A DNA stretch of 64,000 bases from Nostoc sp. S4 (GCA_029379225.1 JAQYWR010000033.1:29479-93478), one strand, 5' to 3'. Shown: positions 1-9,760, counted from the stretch's first letter. Notes: a model not told the origin generated them from the sequence alone. Translations and numbers: made by a program.

Positions 1-1097
1 TTCTCTCTCACGAAATTAGAACTCCCTTAAATCCGATTTTGGGTTGGGCAAAACTGCTGCGTAGCAACAAGCTAGACCAAAAAAAGACTGCTTTTGCTCT
101 GGAAACCATTGAACGTAATGCTAAATTACAAACTAAACTCATTGAAGACCTACTGGATATTTCCCGCATCTTGCGAGGTAAACTCAGTCTCAATGTTTGC
201 CCAGTTGATTTAGCAACCATTATTCGAGCCGCAATCGAAACAGTACGGCTATCAGCGGAAGCGAAATTGATTCAAATTCACTCCACTCTCGATTCTGATG
301 TTGGTCAAGTATTTGGAGATCCAGGACGCTTGCAACAAATTGTCTGGAATCTTCTCTCCAACGCGATTAAATTTACTCCTGAAAGCGGACAAGTTGAGAT
401 TTATTTAGAGCAAATCGATTCTCAAGTTCAAATCAGAGTCAAAGATACAGGCAAAGGAATCAGCCCAGATTTTCTGCCCTATGTATTTGACACCTTCCGT
501 CAAGCTGATAGTGCAACCACTAGAAAATTTGGCGGCTTAGGTTTGGGATTAGCAATTGTGCGTTATTTAGTGGAAATGCATGGCGGAACAGTCTTTGCTC
601 AAAGTTTAGGAGAAGGTCAAGGAGCAACCTTTGTTATCAAGTTGCCGATGATACTTACCGATTCATTTGATAGTAGTAAAGAAAGCGATGCCACTGCTAT
701 TAATACTCCAACTCTTGATGGTCTGAAAATCTTAGCTGTAGATGACGATCCCGATTCCCTAGAGTTAGTTAGCTTCGTACTCCAACAGTGTGGAGCCACT
801 GTCATCGCTGTGTCATCAGCAACAGAGGTGCTAAAAATTTTACCACAGTCGAAAGCAGATTTACTCGTCAGCGATGTGGGAATGCCAGAAATGGATGGTT
901 ATATGTTACTAAGACAAATTAGGTCAATGAGTCCAGAACAAGGAGGGCAAATTTTGGCAATTGCTCTAACAGCGTATGCTGGAGAAGGCAACGAACAGCA
1001 GGCGATCGAAGCGGGTTTTCAAGCCCATATTAGCAAGCCAATAGATCCGCGCCACCTAATTCAAACTATTGCTAAGTTATTACAACAAGTAGGGTAA
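1..1097 (+). CDS. Hybrid sensor histidine kinase, C-terminal part
   Basis: The gene runs in from the left edge. The first codons (frame from base 3) already encode the HisKA phosphoacceptor box LSHEIRTPLNPILGW, so the sensory N-terminus lies outside the window. After it come the HATPase_c N-box (WNLLSNAIKF, near base 345), the DTGKGI G1 box and the GLGLGLAIV G2 box (near 540). A receiver domain starts near base 725, with acidic residues DDD and phosphoacceptor Asp in LLVSDVGMPEMDG and conserved Lys in HISKPID. Stop TAA is at 1095-1097. This is a kinase-receiver hybrid that would autophosphorylate on His and pass phosphate to its own receiver. The signal and downstream target cannot be told from this part. 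The kinase and receiver genes that follow suggest a signalling cluster. Confidence 0.93.
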   Translation, partial: LSHEIRTPLNPILGWAKLLRSNKLDQKKTAFALETIERNAKLQTKLIEDLLDISRILRGKLSLNVCPVDLATIIRAAIETVRLSAEAKLIQIHSTLDSDVGQVFGDPGRLQQIVWNLLSNAIKFTPESGQVEIYLEQIDSQVQIRVKDTGKGISPDFLPYVFDTFRQADSATTRKFGGLGLGLAIVRYLVEMHGGTVFAQSLGEGQGATFVIKLPMILTDSFDSSKESDATAINTPTLDGLKILAVDDDPDSLELVSFVLQQCGATVIAVSSATEVLKILPQSKADLLVSDVGMPEMDGYMLLRQIRSMSPEQGGQILAIALTAYAGEGNEQQAIEAGFQAHISKPIDPRHLIQTIAKLLQQVG

Positions 1098-1429
1098 TTC
1101 CCATTCACGAAATTATTATTAAAAATATATTAAGTAAGTCGGCACAATAAAACTAAACTGTGTCAAGAAAAGTAAATAAAGCTCAAACCCTTTTTTACCC
1201 TGCCCTCTGACTTGAAAAAGGGTGTTGGGTGTAGGGGATATTCCTTTTTCATATATGGCGGTGAAATTTGTTTCATCGGGACTGCCTTATCGCAAGGATA
1301 ATTATTTACGCTGACCTACTTAGTAGGGGCTTACTGCTGTAATCCCCTACAGCCAATTAATTGATTATAAAGATTTTTAGCAATGGTATTAAATGTTGCA
1401 AGTATTTAATTAAGACCAGGAGGTGGCTA
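1098..1429. other. Intergenic region, no gene seen
   Basis: This stretch of about 330 bases separates the hybrid kinase from the membrane kinase. It is AT-rich and has no open frame with protein-like composition and no clear terminator. The promoter of the downstream kinase operon probably lies here, but I cannot place it. Confidence 0.5.
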
Positions 1430-2629
1430 ATGCAAAGTAGAAATCACTCCTGGCAAAAAAGCTATGGTATTGCTGTACTCGCCAGTAGTTTAGCACTATT
1501 ATTGTCTCTACTTATATTGCCACTGTTAAAAAATATTACTTTTTCAATATTTTTTGCCGCTGTAGTGGTGAGTTCGTGGTATGGGACTCGCGGCTCAGCT
1601 TTATTGGCAACCTTTTTGTGTAGCTTGGCTATTGCTTACTTCTTCTTACAACCAACTTATTCACTGACTGTTTTCACGCTCGATGGCTTTATCCGCTTGG
1701 GGTTATTTGTAATTGTATCGGTGCTAAGTAACGAGTTGAATGCTGCTTGGAGACGCACAGAGTTAAAGCTGCGAGAAAGTGAAACTCGCCATCGTCAAAT
1801 GGCACAAGCAGTGCAGAACTACGCTAATGAATTAGAGCAACGAGTCGCCCACCGGACAGGCGCCCTAGTCGAAGCCAACAAAGAACTGGAAACCTTTGCC
1901 TATTCAGTCTCCCATGACTTACGCGCTCCTTTGCGGTCAATGCAAGGTTTGGCTCAAGCACTACAGGAAGATTATAGCGATCGATTAGACAGTAATGGAC
2001 AGTACTATATCCAAAGGATTGTCGCCTCTGCCGAACGGATGGATGGACTAATTCAAGACCTGCTTGAGTACTCGCGCTTGAGTCGGGTAGAAATTAAGCT
2101 GCGTCTACTCAACCTCACAGAGATTGTTACAGAAGCTATAAATCAAGTAGAAGTAGAATTGCGATCGCAACAAGCTCAGGTAAATGTAGAGCAACCACTT
2201 CCAGAAGTTACAGGTAATTGGACAATTTTAATTCAAGTACTTGTGAACCTGCTAAGTAATGCAATTAAATTTGTCCCTGTTAATAGACAACCCCAAATTC
2301 GGATATGGGCAGAAATTGTCGGGGATGGGGGGATCAAGAGATGGGGAGATGGGGGAGATAAGGAAGAAAATACTTCTTCATCTTCCTCATCCCCCATTCG
2401 CCTCTGGGTAGAAGATAACGGCATTGGCATTGCACCAGAACATCAACAGCGAATTTTCAAGGTGTTTGAAAGATTACATGACCAACAGACTTATTCTGGT
2501 TCTGGCATTGGTTTAGCCATTGTCCGCAAAGGTGTTGAACGTATGGGGGGACAAGTCGGTGTAGAGTCAATAGTAGGTCAAGGCAGCCGCTTTTGGATTG
2601 AACTACAGAAACTTCCAATGGAAACATGA
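1430..2629 (+). CDS. Membrane sensor histidine kinase (DUF4118-like), response-regulator partner
   Basis: About 399 residues. The ATG at 1430 is preferred because AGGAGG lies 6 bases upstream; a longer frame from 1361 lacks such a site. The N-terminus has several hydrophobic segments (residues about 10-100) resembling the DUF4118 membrane region of KdpD-type and phytochrome-like kinases. A short coiled coil leads to HisKA (YSVSHDLRAPLRSM) and HATPase_c (NLLSNAIKF, VEDNGIGI, GSGIGLAIV). The HATPase domain carries an extra low-complexity stretch (about 27 residues, bases 2320-2396) absent from the paralogous kinase at 3291-5276. The gene overlaps the next one by four bases (ATGA), so kinase and response regulator are translationally coupled and probably form one two-component pair. 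Confidence 0.92.
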   Translation: MQSRNHSWQKSYGIAVLASSLALLLSLLILPLLKNITFSIFFAAVVVSSWYGTRGSALLATFLCSLAIAYFFLQPTYSLTVFTLDGFIRLGLFVIVSVLSNELNAAWRRTELKLRESETRHRQMAQAVQNYANELEQRVAHRTGALVEANKELETFAYSVSHDLRAPLRSMQGLAQALQEDYSDRLDSNGQYYIQRIVASAERMDGLIQDLLEYSRLSRVEIKLRLLNLTEIVTEAINQVEVELRSQQAQVNVEQPLPEVTGNWTILIQVLVNLLSNAIKFVPVNRQPQIRIWAEIVGDGGIKRWGDGGDKEENTSSSSSSPIRLWVEDNGIGIAPEHQQRIFKVFERLHDQQTYSGSGIGLAIVRKGVERMGGQVGVESIVGQGSRFWIELQKLPMET

Positions 2630-3078
2630 ACGCAAACCAGCAAACCATTTTACTGGCAGAAGACGACTCAGATCAAGTTTTATTAATTTGTCGTGCTTTA
2701 CATAAAGCTAATTTGATGCAACACCTGCAAGTTGTGAGTAACGGAGAAGCCGCTATTTCTTACCTCTGTGGTGAAGGAGAATATGCTGACCGAGAACGCT
2801 ACCCTCTACCAATACTGGTTTTGTTAGACCTGAAAATGCCCCGTAAATCTGGATTTGAGGTTTTGGAGTGGCTCAAACAACAACCTAAACTCAAACGCCT
2901 ACCAGTCATTGTGCTAACAACTTCTAAAGAAAGAACCGATGTTCATAAAGCTTATGACTTGGGTGTCAATTCCTACTTAGTAAAACCTGTGGCATTCAGT
3001 GACTTGACTGCAATGATAAAGTTACTTGATGCTTACTGGCTAAATTTAAATCAACAGCCATTGGTTTACATTGACTAA
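2626..3078 (+). CDS. Single-domain response regulator (Rcp1-like)
   Basis: 150 residues, essentially one receiver domain. EDD near residues 14-16 forms the acidic pocket, the phosphoacceptor Asp is in VLLDLKMPRKSG, then LTTSKE and the conserved Lys in SYLVKPV. There is no DNA-binding output domain, as in Rcp1/CheY-type regulators that partner cyanobacterial phytochromes and related kinases. The start ATG overlaps the stop of the membrane kinase gene (ATGA), so the two are co-translated. It likely acts by protein-protein contact or in a phosphorelay with the kinases on either side. Confidence 0.93.
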   Translation: MNANQQTILLAEDDSDQVLLICRALHKANLMQHLQVVSNGEAAISYLCGEGEYADRERYPLPILVLLDLKMPRKSGFEVLEWLKQQPKLKRLPVIVLTTSKERTDVHKAYDLGVNSYLVKPVAFSDLTAMIKLLDAYWLNLNQQPLVYID

Positions 3079-3290
3079 TGGTTTAGCCTAGAAAAAGTAT
3101 CACTAAGTAATTAATAATTTATAAATTAAATTCAAGTGTCAGTAGGCTATGTTCAAGATGGGGTAACGCTCAAAAACATTTTCAATTATGCGTTACATTC
3201 CTAACACATACTACGAAAGTTGTATTTATTAAATTGACTTTCCTTAGTATTCTGCACTTAGAGCTTCTCAAGCAGCAATTTTGGTTTCCC

Positions 3291-5276
3291 ATGCACATTC
3301 TGATTATTGACGACAATCCAAATGACCGCTTTATGATTATCCGCGAGATGCGGCGGGAATTTCCCGATATAGAAATAGAGGAAGTGGGTGAACCAGATAA
3401 GTTTGAGCAAGCACTACTAGCAGGTCGCTTTGATTTGACAATCACCGATTACCAACTGCGTTGGAACAATGGTTTAGAAATATTACATCTCCTCAAGAAC
3501 CGCTACCCTTATCGCCCGGTGATTATGTTTACCAACACAGGCACTCAGGAGATTGCCGTTGAGGCGATGAAAAAAGGACTCGATGATTACATCCTCAAGT
3601 CACCCAAGCACCTGGTTCGCTTGTCAGCAACGGTGAGGTCTGTCTTAGAACGCAATGAAACTCAGCGTAGAGCTCGGTTTTTAGAGAATCGCCTGCATTC
3701 TCTACTCAACCAATTAGATATCGGCGTGTTTCGGGCAACTCCTGACGGAGGTTTCCTAGAAGTTAACACTGCATTTCTCAGACTTTTAAGACTTGATTCT
3801 TTAGAAGAAATTCAGTCAAACAGGAGCTTTAATGAGATTTATTCCAAAGCAGAAGATATTAGACTACAGCAAAGACGAGAACGGGAATTATGGTTACGTA
3901 GAGCAGATGGCAGCTATATATGGATATTAGTGAATGAAACGCTTAATACTACTAATGGAGAGTTGGTCATTGATGGGCTAGTGGAAGACATCACCGGGCG
4001 CAAACGCTCAGAAGAAGCGCTAAAACGCTATGCAACAAGATTACAGACTCTTCAAGAGTTAGATCGGTCGATTTTGGGGGCAATTTCTCCCAGAGGAATT
4101 GCTGAAGTTGCTCTGGCTGCGACTTATCCCTTACTTCCATGCCAATTAATCGATGTGACCTTATTTGATTGGGAACAGCAACGAGCCACTGTCTTAGCTG
4201 TTGAGTCTAATGATGGCATTGGCTTTTCTGTCGGCGAAACTTTCTCATTACATGATTTTGGCAACATTGAAGACTTGCAACAAAACCAGGCGATCGTGAT
4301 TGAAAACCTGGCTGAACATCCCAGAACCTATCGCATTCAACAACGGCTGTTCGACCAAGGCATTCGCTTAATAATGAATGTACCTGTGATTGCTCAACAA
4401 CAGCTAATTGGCTCTTTAAATGTGGGAGTAATTCAACCGTGGTCATTAACTGACGAAGATGTGGAAATTGCTCGCGAGGTGGCAAATCAGTTAGCGATCG
4501 CCATTCAGCAATCCCGCTTGCGCGAACAATTGCAGCGCTACACAGAACAACTCGAACAACTAGTTCACAACCGTACACAACAGCTTGAAGAAGCTAACAG
4601 TGCCTTAGAAGCCTTTGCCTACACCATCTCCCACGACTTACAAGAACCTCTGCGTGCTATCCGGGGATTTGCCACTATTCTTTTAGAAGACTACGATATC
4701 GTATTGAATTCAGCCGGTCAAGATTTACTCCATCGCATCGCCAGTAACGTCGAGCGGATGGACAACCTGCTGCTGGACTTATTAGAATACAGCCGCTTGA
4801 GTCGCATCGACTTGCCGCTGCAACCAATCAACCTCAACTCACTAGTCAAGCAAGTGCTGACGCAATTAGAAGTATCCCTGCAACAAAAGCAAGCCCAAGT
4901 GACAATTGCTGAACCTCTGCTGGAAGTTGTGGGAAACTACCGTACCGTGGAGCAAATCATCACAAATTTAGTAACCAACGCCATCAAGTTTGTACCTTCT
5001 GGAATTCAACCCCAAGTCAGAATATGGACAGAACGCCGCGAACACTGGGTACGTTTGTGGATAGAAGACAATGGCATAGGCATCTTACCGCAGCACTGGG
5101 AGCGGATTTTTGGTGTTTTCGAGCGTCTACACAGCATAGAAGCCTATCCTGGTACAGGAATCGGACTAGCGATCGTCCGTAAAGGCATTGAACGCATGGG
5201 CGGACAGGTAGGTATGGAGTCAGAAGTCTCCCAAGGTAGTCGTTTTTGGATAGAACTACCGGAATTTGTGAAGTGA
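3291..5276 (+). CDS. REC-PAS-GAF hybrid sensor histidine kinase
   Basis: About 661 residues from the ATG at 3291, where the receiver fold begins (HILIIDDNPNDR). An upstream in-frame start at 3234 adds a tail unlike any domain and is less likely. Order: receiver (1-120, Asp in LTITDYQLRWNNG), PAS/PAC (about 140-250, ending in EDITGRKR), GAF (about 270-410), coiled coil, HisKA (YTISHDLQEPLRAI), HATPase_c (NLVTNAIKF, IEDNGIGI, GTGIGLAIV). The N-terminal receiver suggests it takes phosphate from another kinase, perhaps through the receiver protein encoded just before it. The kinase half is closely similar to the membrane kinase at 1430-2629, so the two probably arose by duplication. No ligand-binding Cys for a bilin was recognised in the GAF domain. 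Confidence 0.92.
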   Translation: MHILIIDDNPNDRFMIIREMRREFPDIEIEEVGEPDKFEQALLAGRFDLTITDYQLRWNNGLEILHLLKNRYPYRPVIMFTNTGTQEIAVEAMKKGLDDYILKSPKHLVRLSATVRSVLERNETQRRARFLENRLHSLLNQLDIGVFRATPDGGFLEVNTAFLRLLRLDSLEEIQSNRSFNEIYSKAEDIRLQQRRERELWLRRADGSYIWILVNETLNTTNGELVIDGLVEDITGRKRSEEALKRYATRLQTLQELDRSILGAISPRGIAEVALAATYPLLPCQLIDVTLFDWEQQRATVLAVESNDGIGFSVGETFSLHDFGNIEDLQQNQAIVIENLAEHPRTYRIQQRLFDQGIRLIMNVPVIAQQQLIGSLNVGVIQPWSLTDEDVEIAREVANQLAIAIQQSRLREQLQRYTEQLEQLVHNRTQQLEEANSALEAFAYTISHDLQEPLRAIRGFATILLEDYDIVLNSAGQDLLHRIASNVERMDNLLLDLLEYSRLSRIDLPLQPINLNSLVKQVLTQLEVSLQQKQAQVTIAEPLLEVVGNYRTVEQIITNLVTNAIKFVPSGIQPQVRIWTERREHWVRLWIEDNGIGILPQHWERIFGVFERLHSIEAYPGTGIGLAIVRKGIERMGGQVGMESEVSQGSRFWIELPEFVK

Positions 5277-5583
5277 AGGGTATTGGGGATTGGGGACTGG
5301 GGATTAGGTACTGGGTAGTGAGGATTGAGGGATGTGATATCATGCCCGTTTAAAGACTTATCATCTAGGCTGACGCGGGGACACGGGGACACAGAGACAT
5401 TTTAATTATGTGTATCTACTTATTAGAGGTAGAAAGCCGAACTGGATTCACGAGTATCAAAGACTCATTTTTGCATTCCGCAAAATATATCTTCCCTACC
5501 CCCCAGCCCCTCTGCTCTCTATAACCTCACCCTTAGAGCCTCTTCTACACCAGTCTCCAATCCCCAATCCCTAGTCCCCAATC
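5277..5583. repeat. Intergenic region of low-complexity repeat-derived DNA
   Basis: It contains G-rich stretches (5279-5330, GGGGATTGGGGACTGGGG type), a block of GACGCGGGGACACGGGGAC type at 5372-5397, and a C-rich block of CCAATCCC type at 5548-5583 roughly complementary to the first. These are common interspersed sequences of Nostoc-type genomes. The same GACGCGGGGACACGG motif recurs inside homoserine dehydrogenase (58968-59015) and near 34545. No gene is seen. Confidence 0.6.
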
Positions 5584-6501
5584 CTACTTAGTTAAACGCG
5601 TCATTTCAAACAATTGTTGAGCATTACTCCCTAAAAAAGCATCAAAAAGTACCTGCTTTCCAGGTTCCACTTCTACAGGATAACGTTGGGCAATTTCATA
5701 ATAAGCGTAAGTCCAAGGAATCTGAATTTCTGCGCCATTGTTATCATCTAATACTGTTACCATTTCTGTTACTGCTTGAGTTGCCGTTTGCCGCAAACCA
5801 CAGGCAACATTTCCCTCTATTTCTGCTTTCATTGGTACACCTAAGTTAGCCAAACCATTAGCGGTAGTTTCTATATCTGGATATTTTGCCGTGTTCTGGG
5901 CGTTAACGTAACCTGTGAAATGGTTGACAGCATATCCGTGCAGCAATACCCAAGCCCCATACTGAGTAACCTGATTCACTTGTTCGACAACAGAACGCTG
6001 GGGAGGTAGCCAAGGACGCATAAATATTTGTTGGAGTTGTTTAGCAATGGTTTCAATATCCTCTTCTTTTTCTAGAAAAGAATTAACAGGTGAGGTAAGT
6101 TGATATTGAGTGGAAGATACTGTTTGAGAGATAATTTGAGCAATATTGCTAGGTAATTCATCAACAATCAACTCGCTAATGAACAGCTTAGGTAAGTTAA
6201 ATTCCTCTTGCTGCGGATGATGATAATGACGGGCATAAAGATGAGTTTGAGCAAAAGTATACTCTCCAGCGGCCACGTAACCTAAAGCTTCTGCAATTTG
6301 TCCCAGGTAGTTAATACCCAGGTTAACTTGACCGTGTGGACTATCTACAAATAGACGCAAAGACCGAAAAGCAATGTGGTCATTAGTAACATTCCCACCC
6401 GCAGCAGTTATCATCTGCTGGTAGCTACGAGCATGATTTACTCTGGCGCTGTATTCTTGCCAAAGTAATTTCCATAAATGAAAGGCTATTTCGGGTTTCA
6501 T
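5584..6501 (-). CDS. DUF1338 family protein, 2-oxoadipate dioxygenase/decarboxylase-like
   Basis: About 305 residues from the ATG at 6501; an alternative start 30 bases upstream is possible. The sequence is typical of DUF1338: an N-terminal WKLLWQEYSARVNHA segment, then HIAFRSL, later NHFTGYVN and a C-terminal acidic region before YYEIAQRYP. Known members (HglS/YdcJ type) are Fe(II) enzymes that convert 2-oxoadipate to D-2-hydroxyglutarate in lysine degradation, with two His and one Glu binding the metal. His in HIAFRS, His in VNHFTG and a late Glu are candidates here. The aminotransferase and aldehyde dehydrogenase genes upstream fit the preceding steps of a lysine/2-aminoadipate route. The family call is secure; the substrate is inferred from family and context. 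Confidence 0.85.
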   Translation of the reverse strand: MKPEIAFHLWKLLWQEYSARVNHARSYQQMITAAGGNVTNDHIAFRSLRLFVDSPHGQVNLGINYLGQIAEALGYVAAGEYTFAQTHLYARHYHHPQQEEFNLPKLFISELIVDELPSNIAQIISQTVSSTQYQLTSPVNSFLEKEEDIETIAKQLQQIFMRPWLPPQRSVVEQVNQVTQYGAWVLLHGYAVNHFTGYVNAQNTAKYPDIETTANGLANLGVPMKAEIEGNVACGLRQTATQAVTEMVTVLDDNNGAEIQIPWTYAYYEIAQRYPVEVEPGKQVLFDAFLGSNAQQLFEMTRLTK

Positions 6502-6568
6502 AATGTTGATGTGGATGAATGATTTTTTCACGCAGAGTCGCAGAGGCGCGGAGAGTTTTTGCGTGAGG

Positions 6569-7882
6569 TTAGAGGATATTTGAGAGAATTTGGAGGGCGG
6601 TTTGGATTTGGTCGCTGTCGATAATTAGAGGTGGGCAAAAACGAATTGCGGCTTTGCCACAACCTAGTAATAATAAACCTTGTAAGAAGGATTCTTGGAT
6701 AATGCGATCGCGCAATTTATAATCCAAATTACCTGCTTCATCTAATAAGTCCACCGCAACCATTAAACCTTTACCTCGTGGCGGCGATACTTTAGGAAAT
6801 TTTTGATGCAGCTGGGTAAGTCCAGTTTGTAATAATTCTCCCATTTGGGTAGCGTTGGTCATTAAACCACTTTCTAGCAGTTCCAGGGTGGCAATACCGG
6901 CAGCACAAGCTACAGGATTACCGCCGAATGTGGTAGCGTGTGAACCAGGAGGCCAAGTCATTAACTCTGGTCTAGCAAGTATCGCTCCTAAAGGCAGACC
7001 ACTGGCGATGCCTTTGGCGGTAGTAATAATATCAGGCATCACTCCCCAATGCTCGATCGCAAATAGCCTACCTGTTCGCCCCATCCCTGCTTGTACTTCA
7101 TCCACTACCATTAAAATACCGTGGCGATCGCATATCTCGCGAATCCGTTTTAAAAAACCATCCTCTGGGACGATATACCCGCCTTCCCCTTGAATCGGTT
7201 CGACTACAATTGCTGCTACTTCTTGCGGTGGTAAAGTTGTGGTAAATAGCTGTTTTTCTAAGTAATCTAAGCTGGCGTGAGTGCCATAAGGAATATGAGT
7301 TATCCCGGGAACTAAAGGGCCAAAACTGGCTCGCTGCACTGCTTTGGAACCAGTCAGAGACATTGCGCCGTATGTGCGTCCGTGAAACGCGCCTAAGAAT
7401 GCAACAATTAGCGCTCGCTTGGTATAATATCGAGCTAGTTTAATCGCTCCTTCGTTGGACTCTGCTCCAGAATTGGTAAAAAATACTTTGGCAGGAAAAC
7501 CAGTGTTATTCTCTGGTTGAGGAAGGGGGGCGCGAATTGCCAATTTTTCTGCTAATTCGACCATCGGCTCATAATAAAAATCAGTCCCCGACATGTGCAG
7601 CAAACGCGCCGACTGTTCTTGAATTGCCTTGACAACTTCCGGATGGGCGTGTCCAGTGGCGGTAACGGCAATACCTGCGGTCATATCCAGAAACACATTG
7701 CCATCAACATCTTCCACCATACAGCCTTCACCCCGAGCCACAACTAATGGGTAATCGCGGGTATAAGATGGAGAATTGACGGCGCGATCGCGTTGTATAA
7801 TTGCTTGAGCGCGAGTCCCAGGTAACGAAGTTATTAGACGTGGTGTCCGAGGTAAATTTAAGTTAACAGGAATACTTAACAT
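6569..7882 (-). CDS. Class III PLP-dependent aminotransferase
   Basis: 437 residues, the usual length for the acetylornithine/4-aminobutyrate aminotransferase family. Seen are the GAFHGRTYGAM cofactor loop, the VVDEVQAGMGRTG motif with the PLP-ring Asp, and the catalytic Lys in TTAKGIASG. The family transfers an omega- or alpha-amino group to 2-oxoglutarate. Candidate substrates are 4-aminobutyrate, lysine, ornithine or 2-aminoadipate. The DUF1338 gene about 70 bases downstream and the aldehyde dehydrogenase gene upstream favour lysine or 2-aminoadipate catabolism, but GABA metabolism fits the aminotransferase/dehydrogenase pair equally well. No obvious ribosome site was seen before the ATG at 7882. 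Confidence 0.92.
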   Translation of the reverse strand: MLSIPVNLNLPRTPRLITSLPGTRAQAIIQRDRAVNSPSYTRDYPLVVARGEGCMVEDVDGNVFLDMTAGIAVTATGHAHPEVVKAIQEQSARLLHMSGTDFYYEPMVELAEKLAIRAPLPQPENNTGFPAKVFFTNSGAESNEGAIKLARYYTKRALIVAFLGAFHGRTYGAMSLTGSKAVQRASFGPLVPGITHIPYGTHASLDYLEKQLFTTTLPPQEVAAIVVEPIQGEGGYIVPEDGFLKRIREICDRHGILMVVDEVQAGMGRTGRLFAIEHWGVMPDIITTAKGIASGLPLGAILARPELMTWPPGSHATTFGGNPVACAAGIATLELLESGLMTNATQMGELLQTGLTQLHQKFPKVSPPRGKGLMVAVDLLDEAGNLDYKLRDRIIQESFLQGLLLLGCGKAAIRFCPPLIIDSDQIQTALQILSNIL

Positions 7883-7986
7883 AGTTTTTTAGAATTACTA
7901 ATGATTCAACTACAAAATCAAATTAGTTACGGTAATTTGTAATTCGTAATTGTTAGAGATTACCAAGAAATAAATTAGTACTAATT

Positions 7987-8045
7987 GTGGGATAGACATC
8001 TTGTCTGCCCTTGGTTATGGGCGGGCGAGACCCCACCCCACAATA
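7987..8045. repeat. Dispersed intergenic repeat, copy 1
   Basis: A block around ATCTTGTCTGCCCTTGGTTA followed by GGGCGGGCGAGACCCCACC lies between the aminotransferase and aldehyde dehydrogenase genes. A second copy in the opposite orientation, with the same order of motifs, is at 20537-20583. The flanks (TTGTGGG and CCCACAA) are inverted, so the element can fold. There is no coding potential; it is a non-autonomous interspersed repeat. Confidence 0.75.
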
Positions 8046-8139
8046 AAAGTTAAATATTTTCTTATTTAGAAATCCCTGACTCCACCCATTAACGAGGAAG
8101 CTTAAAACAACAAACCAATTCAATTGCTCTGTCTATTAA

Positions 8140-9645
8140 TTACGAATTATTTCTGTTATCTATTTGGGCGCGTTGTAAACTTCCTGAAAAGTCAACATAA
8201 ACACTTTTCCATTCTGTGAACACATCTAAAGCAGTGCTGCCAGCTTCCCGGTGTCCGTTGCCAGTTTGTTTGACACCACCGAAAGGTAAGTGTACTTCTG
8301 CACCAATAGTGGGGCCATTAATATAAGTGATACCTGCTTCGATGTCACGCATGGCAGTAAAAGCACGGTTGATATCGCGGGTATAAACTGAAGAGGAAAG
8401 ACCGTAATTGGTATCATTGATAATAGCGATCGCTTCTTCAAAAGAATTCACCTCAATTAATGCCACCACTGGGCCGAATATCTCTTCACGAGCAACGCGC
8501 ATATTGGAAGTTACATTATCCAAAATAGTCGGTTGAAAAAAGTAACCATTTTTTAATTCACCAACAGCTGCGATTTCCCCACCAATTAAAACTTTTGCTC
8601 CTTCCTCACGAGCAATTTCTAAATACTTGCTTACCTGCTGGAGTTGCTTTTCATTGATTATCGGCCCGATATCTGTATCAGGGTCATTGCCAGCACCCAA
8701 GCGTAATTTACTGGCACGCTCATAAAGCATAGCAGTAAATTTTTCCTTGATGTCACGATGCAAAATCAGGCGACTGGTAGCTGTACATCGTTGACCGGTT
8801 GTGCCAAAAGCACCCCAGACTGCACCATCTAAAGCCAGTTCTAAATCGGCATCTTCCATTACCACCTGGGCATTTTTACCACCCATTTCCAAACAGACAC
8901 GCTTGTGAGTGCGTCCGCAAGTCGCGCCCACAAAAGCACCAGTTTGGGAAGAACCAGTAAAGGACACCAAATCAACATCGGCATGTTCGACTAAAGCTTT
9001 CCCCGCCTCTTCTCCCACACCATGCACCAAGTTAATTACTCCTGGCGGTAAGCCTGCTTGTTGGAAAATTTCAATTAATTTAGCTGCACAGGCAGAGGTA
9101 TCTTCAGCAGGTTTGAGAATGACTGTATTGCCACACACCAATGCTGGCATAGCTTTCCAGCAAGGAATTGCCACCGGAAAATTCCAGGGGGTAATTAAGG
9201 CGCACACACCTATGGGCATTCGTACCGTCATGGCAAATTTATTCGGCATTTCCGAGGGTGTGGTTTGCCCAAAAAGTCGCCGTCCTTCACCAGCGCTGTA
9301 AAAGGCGCAGTCAATACCTTCTTGCACGTCTCCCCTAGCTTCTGTCAGGGGTTTACCCATTTCTCGACTGATTAACTGGGCAAGTTCTTCTTTGTGTTCA
9401 AGTAATATTTCTCCGACGCGAAAAATGTATTCTGCCCTTGCTGGGGCGGGGACTTGGCGCCAACTGTGGTAGGCTTTGCGGGCAGCGGCTACGGCTGTAT
9501 CTACGTCCTTAGCTTGGGAACGGGGAAATGTAGCAACAAGTTCGGTTCTGTCAGCAGGGTTGCGGCTTTCGAGAGTTGTTTGTTCTACAGCAGTCAACCA
9601 TTGACCGTTTATGTAATTGCGGCAAGATAGCGGAGTTACGATCAC
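8140..9645 (-). CDS. NAD(P)-dependent aldehyde dehydrogenase
   Basis: 501 residues, normal for the ALDH superfamily. The start is a GTG at 9645 with GGAGG five bases upstream. Motifs in order: the TPWNFPVAIP oxyanion/Asn region, KPAEDTS (cofactor), SFTGSS (cofactor loop), the general base Glu in LEMGGKN, the nucleophile Cys in TTGQRCTA, and EEIFGPV. The overall look (PCWKAMPALVCGNT, GQRCTATSRL) is like the alpha-aminoadipate semialdehyde and related dehydrogenases, but succinate-semialdehyde dehydrogenase is also possible. It would oxidise the semialdehyde made by the neighbouring aminotransferase. The repeat-containing gap of about 260 bases to the next gene makes a single operon plausible but unproven. 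Confidence 0.92.
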   Translation of the reverse strand: MIVTPLSCRNYINGQWLTAVEQTTLESRNPADRTELVATFPRSQAKDVDTAVAAARKAYHSWRQVPAPARAEYIFRVGEILLEHKEELAQLISREMGKPLTEARGDVQEGIDCAFYSAGEGRRLFGQTTPSEMPNKFAMTVRMPIGVCALITPWNFPVAIPCWKAMPALVCGNTVILKPAEDTSACAAKLIEIFQQAGLPPGVINLVHGVGEEAGKALVEHADVDLVSFTGSSQTGAFVGATCGRTHKRVCLEMGGKNAQVVMEDADLELALDGAVWGAFGTTGQRCTATSRLILHRDIKEKFTAMLYERASKLRLGAGNDPDTDIGPIINEKQLQQVSKYLEIAREEGAKVLIGGEIAAVGELKNGYFFQPTILDNVTSNMRVAREEIFGPVVALIEVNSFEEAIAIINDTNYGLSSSVYTRDINRAFTAMRDIEAGITYINGPTIGAEVHLPFGGVKQTGNGHREAGSTALDVFTEWKSVYVDFSGSLQRAQIDNRNNS

Positions 9646-9760
9646 AAAAACCTCCGACCGATAATCCAGTGGAACTTGTGTACTAAGTTTGCTTGCTTTC
9701 TAGGTTATCGTCAAGTCTAGAAAAGAACTCACAATTGAGGAATTTCTCCGGCTGTTTACC

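Noticed and set aside
4207..4578. Antisense open frames within kinase genes and others
   Set aside because: They are shadows of real genes in other frames and lack any motif.
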